Of a DNA stretch of 64,000 bases, positions 53,284 through 61,764 are shown piece by piece. Under the pieces are notes generated by a model. The model made no database searches, was not told where the DNA came from, and was given only the letters and a program-made list of their open reading frames with translations. This stretch comes from Cupriavidus taiwanensis LMG 19424 (GTDB taxonomy: Bacteria; Pseudomonadota; Gammaproteobacteria; Burkholderiales; Burkholderiaceae). Both the position numbers and the translations under genes were made by a program. The stretch covers positions 2,040,001 through 2,104,000 of the forward strand of contig NC_010530.1 of NCBI RefSeq assembly GCF_000069785.1. Direction: 5' to 3'. The first letter of the stretch is position 1; each line of letters begins with the position of its first letter.

Positions 53284-55056
53284 TCAGGAATGTGAGCCGG
53301 CTGCCCGCGCGGGCTCGCCGCGGCTCGCCAGGACTGGATTGGCACCGCGCGCCGGCTTGTCGGCCGCCTGCGCCTGTGCCCGTTGCTGCATCGCGCGCAG
53401 CACCTCTTGGGTCGGGCCGAATGCATGCGAGGTACCGTCCTGCAGCACCAGCAACCGGGTGGTCACGGCCAGCACGCTGCTGCGATGGCTGACGATGACG
53501 ACCGTGGCGCCGCGTTCGCGGCACAGCGTGATCGCACGTGCCAGCGCAGCCTCCCCGACTTCGTCCAGGTTGGAGTTCGGTTCGTCGAGCACGATCAGCG
53601 CTGGCGAGCCATACAGCGCGCGCGCCAGCGCGATGCGCTGCTTCTGCCCGCCCGACAGCCCGGCGCCATCCGGGCCCAGTTCGGTGCCATACCCCTTGGG
53701 CAGCTTCAGCACCATGTCGTGCACACCGGCAAGGCGCGCGGCGTCGACCACAGCCTCGGCATCGATCTCGCCGAAGCGCGCGATGTTTTCCGCCACCGTC
53801 CCCGCGAACAGCTCGATGTCCTGCGGCAGATAGCCGACAAACGGTCCCAGTTCATCCTTGTTCCATTGCCAGACATCGGCCCCGTCGAGCCGCACCTCGC
53901 CAGCCATCGGTGGCCATACGCCGACCAGCAGGCGTGCCAGCGTGGACTTGCCCGAAGCGCTGGGACCGATCACGCCAAGGACCTCGCCCGGCGGCAGCGC
54001 GAAGTTGACGTTCTTGAGCACCGGCGCGGTGCCCGGCGCGCCGCCGACCAGCCGCGCCACCGTGAGTTGCCCACGCGGGCGCGGCAGCGACATCGCGCTG
54101 CGCCGCGCCGGATTTGCCGCCAGCAGTTTGTGCAGGCGCTCGTAGGCTGCCCGCGCCGCGCTCCACTGCTTCCAGCCGCCGATCACCCCTTCGACCGGGC
54201 TCAGGGTCTTGCCCATCAGGATCGAGGCGGCGATCATCATCCCGGCGGTGATCTCGTTGTCCAGCACCAGCAAGGCGCCCACGCCCAGCACCATCGATTG
54301 CAACGCGATGCGCGCGAAGCGCGTCCATGCGCCCACGATCGACGCCTTCTCGCTCGCCTCGCCCTGCTTGCCGAGAAAGGCTTCATGAATGCGCAGCCAG
54401 CGTGCCTGCAGCGGTCCCAGCATGCCCATTGCCTCGATGGCCTCGGCATTGCGCAGCGTCACCGTGGCCGATTCGGCCGAACGCAGCGACAAGCGGCCCG
54501 CTTCGTCGAGCGGCTGGCGCGAGATGCGCTCGTTGATCACCGCCAGCGCGATCAGCACGGCGGCACCGCACAGCGCGAACAGCCCGAGATGGAAGTCGAA
54601 CAGGAAGATCACGCCCAGATACAGGGGAAACCAGGGGGCATCGAAGAATGCAAACAGCGTCGAACCCGAAACGAACTGGCGCAGCGTGGTCAGGTCGTTG
54701 AGCGCCTGGCCGGCGATGTAGCTGCCCTGGCGCAGGTTGGTCTCGAAGGCGGCGGTGTAGACGCGCCGGTTGAGTTGGGCGTCAAGCTGGGCACCGACAT
54801 GGATGGCCACCTGGCTGCGCACGTATTCAAGCACGGAGATCAGCGCAAACAAGCCCAACGTGATAGCGCTAAGCATCCACAGCGTGGTTTCGCTGCGGCT
54901 CTGCAGCACGCGGTCGTAAACCTGCAGCATGTAGAGCGACGGCACGAGCATCAGCAGGTTGATCACGGCACTGAACACGCCGATATTGCGCAAGGCACTC
55001 TTGTGCGCGCGCAGGGCTGTCAGGATTTCACTGCCGGGAGGCGCGGATTGGCTCAT
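53284..55056 (-). CDS. Type I secretion ABC transporter (PrtD family)
   Basis: 590 residues from ATG 55056. The membrane domain (about 20-310) is followed by the ATPase: Walker A GPSASGKST, signature LSGGQKQRIALARAL, and Walker B ALIVLDEPNSNLD. There is no C39 peptidase domain, which places it with PrtD/RsaD exporters of proteins bearing C-terminal signals. A longer frame to 55134 overlaps an operator and is rejected. The upstream region holds three Crp-like sites. The DUF4214 protein at 63493 is a candidate substrate. Confidence 0.94.
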   Translation of the reverse strand: MSQSAPPGSEILTALRAHKSALRNIGVFSAVINLLMLVPSLYMLQVYDRVLQSRSETTLWMLSAITLGLFALISVLEYVRSQVAIHVGAQLDAQLNRRVYTAAFETNLRQGSYIAGQALNDLTTLRQFVSGSTLFAFFDAPWFPLYLGVIFLFDFHLGLFALCGAAVLIALAVINERISRQPLDEAGRLSLRSAESATVTLRNAEAIEAMGMLGPLQARWLRIHEAFLGKQGEASEKASIVGAWTRFARIALQSMVLGVGALLVLDNEITAGMMIAASILMGKTLSPVEGVIGGWKQWSAARAAYERLHKLLAANPARRSAMSLPRPRGQLTVARLVGGAPGTAPVLKNVNFALPPGEVLGVIGPSASGKSTLARLLVGVWPPMAGEVRLDGADVWQWNKDELGPFVGYLPQDIELFAGTVAENIARFGEIDAEAVVDAARLAGVHDMVLKLPKGYGTELGPDGAGLSGGQKQRIALARALYGSPALIVLDEPNSNLDEVGEAALARAITLCRERGATVVIVSHRSSVLAVTTRLLVLQDGTSHAFGPTQEVLRAMQQRAQAQAADKPARGANPVLASRGEPARAAGSHS

Positions 55057-55118
55057 ATGGATTTGCGGATACACCTGAAGCACTGCGGAGAATGGCACCT
55101 GCCGTGGGCTGGTTGCGT

Positions 55119-55135
55119 TGTGACGCGGTGTCACA
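55119..55135 (-). promoter_or_regulatory. Crp-like site C1 inside the leader of the secretion operon
   Basis: TGTGACGCGGTGTCACA has perfect 6-bp arms (TGTGAC/GTCACA) but a 5-bp centre, making it 17 bp rather than 16. It lies at about +6 to +22 relative to the predicted start at 55141, a position where binding would repress or stall transcription. Confidence 0.6.
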
Positions 55136-55174
55136 AAGCAGGTGCGAATTCTGGATGAGGGCTGGGGCGGTGCT

Positions 55175-55190
55175 TGTGACGTCCATCACA
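55175..55190 (-). promoter_or_regulatory. Crp-like site C2 with class II promoter for the secretion operon
   Basis: TGTGACGTCCATCACA is centred at 55182.5. Leftward, -10-like CAGAAT begins at 55153, exactly 29.5 bp away. This predicts a start at 55141 and an 85-nt leader before the PrtD-type gene. Confidence 0.75.
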
Positions 55191-55196
55191 AAATTG

Positions 55197-55212
55197 TGTG
55201 AGGTGGGTCACG
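55197..55212 (-). promoter_or_regulatory. Crp-like site C3
   Basis: TGTGAGGTGGGTCACG is centred at 55204.5, 22 bp (two helical turns) upstream of site C2. It would place a second Crp dimer at about -63.5 of the secretion operon promoter, a typical class I/III position. Confidence 0.6.
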
Positions 55213-55263
55213 GTGGGTTTTGTTCTGGGGGGTGGGGGGATTTGCTTTGGCAATGCGGGTGGC

Positions 55264-55340
55264 TGTCGTGCTTGGCGGGCGCTGCTGTTTCGCCGGCGTA
55301 GCCGGCGACCTCCTTTCTGTCCGAGCGACAGAAAGGAGGC
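55264..55340. repeat. Dispersed repeat, part 1, copy 1
   Basis: This 77-bp stretch matches 61885-61961 at 70 of 77 positions by my count. It ends in a perfect 13-bp stem (CCTCCTTTCTGTC / GACAGAAAGGAGG) around CGAGC, with no T run. It is non-coding and lies in the intergenic gap upstream of the secretion operon. Confidence 0.75.
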
Positions 55341-55537
55341 AAAGAGCGCGTCGCCTGGGCGGCTGGCCAAGGCGGTGTTGGTGGTTCTGGCGGTGTTGAC
55401 TTGCGGTTGTGTTGGTGGTGGTTCCACCCTGCTGACGCTACCTGGATGTGCCTGGCGTCCAAGGTCGGATGGACGAACCCGACTTTAGGTTGGTGGCAGC
55501 CTGCTTATGACGTTATTGGTGGGACGCCTTCGGCTGC

Positions 55538-55678
55538 GCTGCGCGCGCGCTCTATCTCAGGTCTGCTGCTCTGGCACGGAGTGCGTCGCTGCGCTCGCAC
55601 GCGTTGTCGCGGGGGCGAGCCCACTGGCTTTTGCTGCTCGCTTGTTCTCCCCTCTCCCGCGGGAGAGAGGCGGGGGAA
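55538..55678. repeat. Dispersed repeat, part 2, copy 1
   Basis: It matches 61962-62108 with small indels (shared CTGGCACGGAGTGCG, GCGAGCCCA and the CTCCCCTCTC region). It contains the perfect palindrome CTCTCCCGCGGGAGAG at about 55652-55667. In the other copy parts 1 and 2 are contiguous, whereas here about 197 bp separate them. Confidence 0.7.
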
Positions 55679-55765
55679 GAGGCGGCACGTCAACGGAGTA
55701 CGGCGCCAGAATCCGCTAGGAGCGCGCCATCCCAATTCGTCAATCGACGCATGCTGGCCGCAACC

Positions 55766-56923
55766 TCACCAGCGCCGAAACTCCGGCTCCACCGCGGGCG
55801 CGGCGGCAGTGCCGTTGCGCAGCACGCTTTCGTATAGTGCGTGATAGCGCCGGCGCATTGTGCTGGCGCTGAATTTTTCGACGAAGCGGGCGCGTGCGTT
55901 GCGGCCGAGCGCTGAGGCCATGCTCGCATCGGCATGCAGGCGCGAGAGTGCGGCGCGCAGGGCAGCCGGATCGGCCGGCGGGACGACGTAGCCGGTGTGA
56001 TCGTGCACGTTGACGTAGCTGCTGCCGGTGCCGATTTCTGAAGACACCAGCGGCTTGCCGAACATTGCCCCTTCGAGCAGCGTGACGCCGAATGCTTCTG
56101 ACCTCAGGTGCGAGGGGAAGACCACGCCCCGGCACAGCGACAGCAGCGCATGCTTGTCGGTATCCGGCAGCACGCCCAGGAACGTCACGTTGCCCAGCCC
56201 CAGCGCGACGGCCTGTTGCCTCAGGGCGTCTTCCTGCGGCCCGGTGCCGACGATGACGACGCGGAACGCGGCGTCGCGGCACGCCTCCATCAGGATATGC
56301 AGGCCCTTGTAGTAGCGGATCACGCCGACGAACAGGAAAAATCCCTCCCCCAGGCGATCGCGCCACATGGCGACGCGGGCGGGGTCGGCTTCGCACTCGC
56401 TGGCATCGAGGCCGATCGGGATGGTGTGCACGCGTGCGCGATGGCGGCGCAGTACGTCGCTCGTTTCAAGATAATTGGGAGAGGTGGCGACGATCGCCTG
56501 CATGCTGCCCAGGAAACGATGCATCAGCGGCGCATACACGGGCATCAGCAGACGCTGGCGCACGATGTCGGAGTGGTAGGTGACGATCGCCGGCACGCGC
56601 ACGCCCGCGGCAAAATGCAGCACGTCCCCAAACGGCCACGGAAAGTGGTACTGCACGACATCGGCCTGCGCCACGGCGCGCCGGAACTGCGCCAGCGCAC
56701 TGAACGAGATCGGCGTGGACGCCGGCGCCAGGTGCGCACGTGCCCGCGTGACGCGCACGCCGTCGATCTCCAGCTCGCGCTGCGTGCCACCGCCATGCCG
56801 GCTCAGGGTGAACACCTCGTGCGCCAGGCCATCGGGCTGCCTGCGCGCGAGCTGGCGGATGACCTGTTCGATGCCCCCGTACGAGTCCGGGTAGTACACC
56901 TTGAAGACGTGAAGAATATTCAT
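55766..56923 (-). CDS. GT4-family glycosyltransferase
   Basis: 385 residues. It starts MNILHVFKVYYPDSYGGIEQ, the acceptor-side glycine loop of GT4 enzymes. The donor domain has FLFVGVIRYYKGLHILMEAC, FPSHLRSEAFGVTLLEGAMF and the downstream GKPLVSSEIGTGSSYVN. The in-frame extension to 56986 has no family similarity and is rejected. It is divergent from another glycosyltransferase at 57046, and Crp-like site D lies between them. It probably contributes a sugar to the same surface glycan. Confidence 0.92.
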   Translation of the reverse strand: MNILHVFKVYYPDSYGGIEQVIRQLARRQPDGLAHEVFTLSRHGGGTQRELEIDGVRVTRARAHLAPASTPISFSALAQFRRAVAQADVVQYHFPWPFGDVLHFAAGVRVPAIVTYHSDIVRQRLLMPVYAPLMHRFLGSMQAIVATSPNYLETSDVLRRHRARVHTIPIGLDASECEADPARVAMWRDRLGEGFFLFVGVIRYYKGLHILMEACRDAAFRVVIVGTGPQEDALRQQAVALGLGNVTFLGVLPDTDKHALLSLCRGVVFPSHLRSEAFGVTLLEGAMFGKPLVSSEIGTGSSYVNVHDHTGYVVPPADPAALRAALSRLHADASMASALGRNARARFVEKFSASTMRRRYHALYESVLRNGTAAAPAVEPEFRRW

Positions 56924-56994
56924 GGCAGTGCGTGGCTTGGCATCCGGCCCTGGTCGGCTGGTGGCAGAGTCTCTCGTGGCGTGCACGGGCGGAG

Positions 56995-57010
56995 TGTGAT
57001 GGCCGTCACA
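56995..57010. promoter_or_regulatory. Crp-like site D between divergent glycosyltransferase genes
   Basis: TGTGATGGCCGTCACA, a perfect 5-bp-arm palindrome centred at 57002.5. Rightward, -10 TATGGT starts at 57032 (29.5 bp) and predicts a start at 57044, two bases before the ATG at 57046. Leftward only a weak GAGACT is at the matching distance, so activation of the 55766-56923 gene is less certain. Confidence 0.72.
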
Positions 57011-57045
57011 GAATGCCAGGCACCGGCTCGCTATGGTTGCGCCTC

Positions 57046-58263
57046 ATGCCCCAGTCCTCCTGCTTTCCGGCCCGGCCGCTGTGCGTCGCGGTGGGTGCCG
57101 TTTCGCTGTCATCCCCGCTGACGGGAATCGGCCAGTACACGCGTCACCTGGTGCGCGAGCTCGCGGCGCTTGGCGCGACGCCGCACTGCTTCCTGGGCGC
57201 GGGCTGGAGCGAGTCCGGCAGCGCCAGCCCTCATGCCGGGGCCGATGGCCCGGCGCCGGACAATGCCGGGCGCGCCGCGGCATGGCGCACCGCGGCGCGC
57301 GGCCTGTTGCGGCGCTCCGGGCTGGCGCACGTCGCCTCGCGCGCGTGGCAGGCGCACCGGTTCCGCACGGGCCTGCCGCGCGAGGCGGCGCTCTACCATG
57401 AGACCAACTTCCTGCCGTTCTGCTACGGGGCGCTGCCGACCGTACTCACGGCGCACGACGTATCGTGGCTGCGCTATCCGGAAACCCATCCCGCTGCACG
57501 GGTCAGCCTGATGCACCGGCAGTTTCCGCGCGCGCTGGCCCGGGCCGACCGCGTCATCGTGGTGTCGGACTTCGTGCGCGCCGAGCTGCTGGCGCTGTGC
57601 GAGGTCGATCCCGGCAAGGTCCGCGTGGTCCATAACGGCGTCGCGCCGGCGTTCCGGCCGCATGCCGCGGACGTGCTCGCGCCGGTGCTTGCCCGCCACG
57701 GCCTGGTGCCCGGCCGCTATATGCTGGCACTGGGCACCCTGGAGCCGCGCAAGCGGCTGTCGACGGCGCTGCGTGCGCACCAGCGGTTGCCGGCCGCGCT
57801 GCGACGCCATATGCCGCTGGTGCTGGCCGGCATCAAAGGCTGGCTGACCAGCGGACTGGAACGCGAGATGGCGCCCGCGGTGGCGCGGGGCGAGGTTCGC
57901 GTGGCGGGCTACGTGCCCGACGCGGAACTGCCGAGCCTGGTCGCAGGCGCCTGTGCCATGGTCTACCCATCCATCTACGAAGGCTTCGGCCTGCCGCCGC
58001 TGGAGGCCATGGCCAGCGGGGTACCGGTCATCTGCTCGGACCGGTCGGCGCTGCCGGACGTAGTAGGCGATGGCGGGGTATTGCTGGACCCGGACGACAT
58101 CGACGGTTTCAGCGCGGCGATGCTGCGCGCCTGTGAAGACGCGCGCTGGCGCGCAGCCATCGGCGCCCGCGCCCTGCGTCGCGCCGCCGGCTTCAGCTGG
58201 CAGCGCTGCGCGCGCGAAACCCTCGACGTCTACGGCGAACTGCTGGCTACGGGGCGTGGGTGA
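57046..58263 (+). CDS. GT4-family glycosyltransferase with predicted leaderless start
   Basis: 405 residues. VGAVSLSSPLTGIGQYTRHL is the first strand and glycine loop of mannosyltransferase-like GT4 enzymes. The donor domain has ALGTLEPRKRLSTALRAHQR and YEGFGLPPLEAMASGVPVIC with SDRSALPDVVGDGGVLLDPD. The predicted transcript start (57044) is two bases from the ATG at 57046 and no Shine-Dalgarno exists, so translation is probably leaderless. A start further upstream would lie inside the Crp site. It likely works in the GDP-mannose-dependent glycan pathway. Confidence 0.9.
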   Translation: MPQSSCFPARPLCVAVGAVSLSSPLTGIGQYTRHLVRELAALGATPHCFLGAGWSESGSASPHAGADGPAPDNAGRAAAWRTAARGLLRRSGLAHVASRAWQAHRFRTGLPREAALYHETNFLPFCYGALPTVLTAHDVSWLRYPETHPAARVSLMHRQFPRALARADRVIVVSDFVRAELLALCEVDPGKVRVVHNGVAPAFRPHAADVLAPVLARHGLVPGRYMLALGTLEPRKRLSTALRAHQRLPAALRRHMPLVLAGIKGWLTSGLEREMAPAVARGEVRVAGYVPDAELPSLVAGACAMVYPSIYEGFGLPPLEAMASGVPVICSDRSALPDVVGDGGVLLDPDDIDGFSAAMLRACEDARWRAAIGARALRRAAGFSWQRCARETLDVYGELLATGRG

Positions 58264-58278
58264 CGGCACGCGGAGGAA

Positions 58279-58294
58279 TGTGACACCCATCACG
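58279..58294 (+). promoter_or_regulatory. Crp-like site E upstream of the GtrA/GtrB-type operon
   Basis: TGTGACACCCATCACG is centred at 58286.5. The -10-like TACGCT starts at 58316, again 29.5 bp away, predicting a transcript start at 58328 and a 34-nt leader for the gene at 58362. Confidence 0.7.
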
Positions 58295-58361
58295 GAACGG
58301 GTGAAACCGGCCGGCTACGCTTGCCGCTTCGATTTCGCGAGAAAAGCAAGGCAGCAAGAGG

Positions 58362-58592
58362 ATGAGCCACGCCATTCAGTTTGACATCGTGGTGGACGGG
58401 TTCCGCATTCCGTGCACGGCTTCCGCCGAGGCCGGTTCGCAGGCGCGCCGTTCGGCCGGCGGACCGGCGGCGGATATCGACGCCGCGCTGGCCCGGTTGC
58501 AGCATGCCGCGCGCTTGCGCTTCCTGCAGGGCGCGGCGCCGCCGGTGGTCGTGCTGCGCGAGCATCTGCATGCGAACGGAGCTTGCCCGTGA
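58362..58592 (+). CDS. Small protein of unknown function
   Basis: 76 residues starting MSHAIQFDIVVDGFRIPCTA. No domain is recognised. The N-terminal 20 residues look like two beta-strands and residues 40-60 like an alpha-helix (DIDAALARLQHAARLRFLQG). It has no signal peptide or membrane segment. It is the first gene after Crp site E, and its stop overlaps the GTG of the gtrA-type gene, so it is translationally coupled to the glycosylation cassette. Its regular place in the operon argues that it is real. Confidence 0.6.
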   Translation: MSHAIQFDIVVDGFRIPCTASAEAGSQARRSAGGPAADIDAALARLQHAARLRFLQGAAPPVVVLREHLHANGACP

Positions 58593-59026
58593 CGGGTCGG
58601 CACCGCCGCGGCGGCGTGCAGGCGCTGCCGGTGCGCACGACGTTCGGCCGCTACGTGCTGACCGGCTGCGCCCTGTTGCTGGCGGATGTCGCGCTGTTCC
58701 TTTCGCTCACGCATGCCGGCGTCGCGCCGGCGGCGGCGCAGGTGGCAAGCCGCGGCGCCGGCGCCATCGTCGGATTCGTGGCGCACAAGGGCTATTCCTT
58801 TCGCCATGGCGGCGTGGCTGCGCATGGGCTGCTGTCCCAGGGCGGCGGCTACGGCGTCCTGACGCTGGCCGGCGTGGCGCTTTCGCCAGTCGTGCTGGCC
58901 CTGGCGCTGCGACTCTGCGGCGAGCGGCTGCTGGTCGCCAAGCTGGCGGCGGAAGTGGTGATGGCCGGCCTCAACTTCGTCGCGATGCGCTGGCTGTTCC
59001 GTGCGCGTGCGGCCAGTACGCCATGA
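58589..59026 (+). CDS. gtrA: GtrA-family membrane protein
   Basis: 145 residues with four membrane helices and the GtrA pattern: RYVLTGCALLLADVALFLSL, ASRGAGAIVGFVAHKGYSFR, and a last helix ending FVAMRWLF. GtrA proteins are thought to help flip undecaprenyl-phosphate-linked sugars. It starts at GTG 58589 (GGAG 7 nt upstream) overlapping the previous stop, and its own stop overlaps the next ATG as ATGA. The GtrB-type partner is at 60708. Confidence 0.88.
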   Translation: MTGRHRRGGVQALPVRTTFGRYVLTGCALLLADVALFLSLTHAGVAPAAAQVASRGAGAIVGFVAHKGYSFRHGGVAAHGLLSQGGGYGVLTLAGVALSPVVLALALRLCGERLLVAKLAAEVVMAGLNFVAMRWLFRARAASTP

Positions 59027-60702
59027 TCGCCGGCGTCTTGCGCATAGCCGCACGGCGTGCGTCCACCGAACTGTCGCTCTCCTGGCGTGTCGCCCTTGCG
59101 CTGCTGACGGCGCTCATTCTTGCGCCCGCGGTGCTGTCGCCCGGCGTGATGCTGGGCACGGATCCCGCCCTGCGCTTTCCGCAAGGCGACCAGGCACAGG
59201 CGCTGGCCGGGGCCTGGTACTACTACGCCGATGGCTGGCGCCTCCCGCTGTTCTCGATGCGCGTGCCCGGCATCGACGGCCTGCGCAGCGTGATTTTCAC
59301 GGACAGCATTCCGCTCCTCGCACTGGCCGGCAAGCTGTGGTACCGGGCGGGCGGCGCGGCGCTGGAACTGACGCCCGCGTGGCTCTGGATCTGCATGCTG
59401 GGACAAGGCTGGGCAATGACGCTGCTGCTGGACCAGCTGGGCCTGCGCCAGGCCGTTCACGTTGCCACCGGCACCGTACTGGCCCTGGTCATGCCCGCCC
59501 TGCTGTTCCGCTACTGGATGTGGCATCTGGCGCTGTGCGGCCAGTTCGTCCTGATCCTCGCACTGGCGCTGGCGCTGCGCCCGCCCGCGGGCATGGTGCG
59601 CGCGCCGCTGGACTGGAGATGGCCAGCCCTGCTGGTCGTGGCACTGGGCGTCCATCCCTACCTGCTGGCCATGACCTTGCCTTTCTTCCTGCTGAGCGCG
59701 CTGCGTGCCGCGTTTGAGCGGCAGCCTGGCGCGGCGCGCGGCGCCCTGGCGGCCGCCGGCCTGACCCTGGGCGTGCTTGGTGTTGCGCTTGCGCTCGGCG
59801 GCTATCTCGGCCAGGGACTGGTGCGCGGCAGCGAGGGTTTCGGCATTTACTCGATGAACCTGCTCGCCCCGTTCGGCGCGATGGGAAAGAGTGGCCTGCT
59901 GCCGGGCAGCGGGCACTTTGCGCGCGGCACGCCCGGCCAGATGGAGGGATTCAACTACCTCGGGCTGGGCCTGCTGGCGGGCCTGCTGTTGGTCGCCGGT
60001 GCCGTGTGCGCAGGCCGTGGTGCTGCGCTGCGCGCCGCGGCACGGCGGCAATGGCCGCTGCTGGCGCTGCTGGCCGGCCTGACGCTCTACGCGCTGTCCA
60101 CCACCGTGTATGCCGGTGGCTATCGACTGTTGCGCTACGACTGGCCGGCGGGCCTGCAAGGCCTGACCGCAACCTTCCGCGCCTCGGGCCGCTTCTTCTG
60201 GCCGGTGGGCTATGCCATGGCCGCCTTCGTGCTGTATGGACTGGCGCGCTGCTACCGTCCGCGCACGGCCGCTGCATGCATGGTGGCCGTCGCCGCGCTG
60301 CAATGGCTCGACACCGCGGTGCTGCGCTCGGTCGTCATCACCGAGAAGCCCATGGACCCGGTGTCATCGGACCCGCTCGTCGGCGCACTGGTCGGGCGCC
60401 ATGCCGCGCTCGCGTTCCATCCGCCGGTAGGCTGCTCGGACGACCGTGCCGCCATGCATGGCGGATTCGCCCTGCAGCTCTTGGCCGCGCGCGGCGGGCT
60501 GGCCATCAACAGTCTCTCCGGTGCACGCCAGGAAACCGACTGCACGCGCATCGCCGCGGCCCTGTTCCGACAGACGCTCGAGCCAGGCGTGCTGGTCGTG
60601 CTCGGGCCGCCGTATGACGCGCAGTACATTGCCGGGCGCGGGTGGAGCGCCCATTGCGTGGCCCGGCATGGTCTGCACTTCTGTAGCGCCGTCATCAGGT
60701 GA
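59023..60702 (+). CDS. Polytopic membrane protein, GT-C-like (DUF6311-type)
   Basis: 559 residues with about eleven hydrophobic segments. An early periplasmic loop is rich in aromatic and acidic residues (FPQGDQAQALAGAWYYYADG; FTDSIPLLALAGKLWYRAGG), and the C-terminal 120 residues are soluble. This layout is that of GT-C glycosyltransferases using lipid-linked sugars, and its place between gtrA and a GtrB-type gene matches the serotype-specific transferase of Gtr clusters. The DUF6311 label is from memory of the pattern and should be tested. It would add a sugar in the periplasm to a glycan or protein. Confidence 0.75.
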   Translation: MIAGVLRIAARRASTELSLSWRVALALLTALILAPAVLSPGVMLGTDPALRFPQGDQAQALAGAWYYYADGWRLPLFSMRVPGIDGLRSVIFTDSIPLLALAGKLWYRAGGAALELTPAWLWICMLGQGWAMTLLLDQLGLRQAVHVATGTVLALVMPALLFRYWMWHLALCGQFVLILALALALRPPAGMVRAPLDWRWPALLVVALGVHPYLLAMTLPFFLLSALRAAFERQPGAARGALAAAGLTLGVLGVALALGGYLGQGLVRGSEGFGIYSMNLLAPFGAMGKSGLLPGSGHFARGTPGQMEGFNYLGLGLLAGLLLVAGAVCAGRGAALRAAARRQWPLLALLAGLTLYALSTTVYAGGYRLLRYDWPAGLQGLTATFRASGRFFWPVGYAMAAFVLYGLARCYRPRTAAACMVAVAALQWLDTAVLRSVVITEKPMDPVSSDPLVGALVGRHAALAFHPPVGCSDDRAAMHGGFALQLLAARGGLAINSLSGARQETDCTRIAAALFRQTLEPGVLVVLGPPYDAQYIAGRGWSAHCVARHGLHFCSAVIR

Positions 60703-60707
60703 TCTTC

Positions 60708-61757
60708 ATGCAAGCCAGCGAACCGACGGAGCTGTCCGTCATCATCCCCGCGTACAACGAGGCGGCCAGCCTGCCACTGGCGCTGCCCCGCATCGTCAGC
60801 GAACTCGCACAGCTCGTCTCGCGCTTCGAGATCGTCATCGTCAATGACGGTTCCAGCGACCAGACCGCGGCGGTTGCCGACGAGCTGGCAAAGCGCCACC
60901 GGTTCGTGCGCGCCATCCATTTTTCGCGCAACTTCGGCAAGGAGGCGGCACTGGAAGCGGGGCTCACCTATGCCCGCGGCCGCGGCCTGCTCTTTATCGA
61001 CGCGGACCTGCAGCATCCGCCCGCGCTGATCCCGCAGATGATCCGTGCCTGGCGCGCCGGCGCCGACGTGGTCAACGCGCGCAAGCGGCATCGCGGCGAG
61101 GAACGCGCCGCCTATGGCGCGGCGTCGCGCCTGTTCTACCGGATGTTCGAGCGTGCCACCGGCTTTGCCTTCGAAGGCGCCAGCGACTACAAGTTGCTCG
61201 ACCGGCAGGTGGCCGATGCGCTGCTGCGCTGCCCCGAACGGGACCGCTTCTTTCGCGGGCTGGTGGCGTGGGTCGGCTTCCATCAGGTTGATATTCCCTT
61301 CGACGTGGCGCCGCGCGAAGCGGGGCGTTCCTCATGGTCGGTGGCTGGGCTGATGCGCTATTCGCTGCGCAGCCTGGTGGCATTTTCGTCGCTGCCGCTG
61401 CAGGCGGTCGCCATGGCCGGCTTCGCCGGCGTGGTGCTGAGTTTCCTGCTGATCTTGCAGACCGTGGCGCGCTACCTCAGCGGCAATGCCCTGGACGGCT
61501 TTACCACCGTGATCATCGCGCAGGCAGCGTTCAGCAGCCTGTTGCTGCTTGCGGTGGGTGTGCTGGCTGTCTATCTGGCACGCGTCTATGACGCGCAAAA
61601 ACAGCGGCCGTCGTTTTTTGTGCGGGACCCTGATGCAGGTGTGAGGAGTGGGACCGTGTTGCGGGACATGGAAATTCAGCCAGCGCCGCCGCGTGTGCGG
61701 AAGCCCGTGGGGGCTTGTGATACCGATCACAGCCGGGTCGATCACGAGCTTCTATAG
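60708..61757 (+). CDS. GtrB/DPM-type polyprenyl-phosphate glycosyltransferase (GT2)
   Basis: 349 residues. The GT2 domain has SVIIPAYNEAASLPLALPRI, IVNDGSSDQT and the metal motif DADLQHPP. Two C-terminal membrane helices (LQAVAMAGFAGVVLSFLLIL; FSSLLLLAVGVLAVYLARVY) are typical of GtrB/DPM1-like enzymes, which make undecaprenyl-phosphate-sugar. ATG 60708 is preceded by AGGTGA; a GTG at 60699 overlapping the previous stop is an alternative. The last 40 residues are an unusual tail, and their coding DNA contains Crp-like site F, the promoter of the small RNA that follows. Confidence 0.9.
   Translation: MQASEPTELSVIIPAYNEAASLPLALPRIVSELAQLVSRFEIVIVNDGSSDQTAAVADELAKRHRFVRAIHFSRNFGKEAALEAGLTYARGRGLLFIDADLQHPPALIPQMIRAWRAGADVVNARKRHRGEERAAYGAASRLFYRMFERATGFAFEGASDYKLLDRQVADALLRCPERDRFFRGLVAWVGFHQVDIPFDVAPREAGRSSWSVAGLMRYSLRSLVAFSSLPLQAVAMAGFAGVVLSFLLILQTVARYLSGNALDGFTTVIIAQAAFSSLLLLAVGVLAVYLARVYDAQKQRPSFFVRDPDAGVRSGTVLRDMEIQPAPPRVRKPVGACDTDHSRVDHELL
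61716..61731 (+). promoter_or_regulatory. Crp-like site F with class II promoter for small RNA B, inside a coding end
   Basis: TGTGATACCGATCACA is a perfect Crp consensus palindrome centred at 61723.5, within the last codons of the GtrB-type gene. The -10 TATAGT starts at 61753, exactly 29.5 bp away, predicting a start at 61765. Confidence 0.8.
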
Positions 61758-61764
61758 TGGGTCC

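Larger units (their letters stand above)
55057..55765. other. 709-bp divergent intergenic region
   Basis: No protein gene recognised. It contains three Crp-like sites (55119-55212) belonging to the type I secretion operon promoter. It also contains a two-part dispersed repeat (55264-55340 and 55538-55678) that recurs at 61885-62108. Between the repeat parts (55341-55537) I see nothing further. Confidence 0.6.

Noticed and set aside
55652..55667. The palindrome CTCTCCCGCGGGAGAG as a terminator
   Set aside because: It has no T run on either side and belongs to the dispersed repeat.
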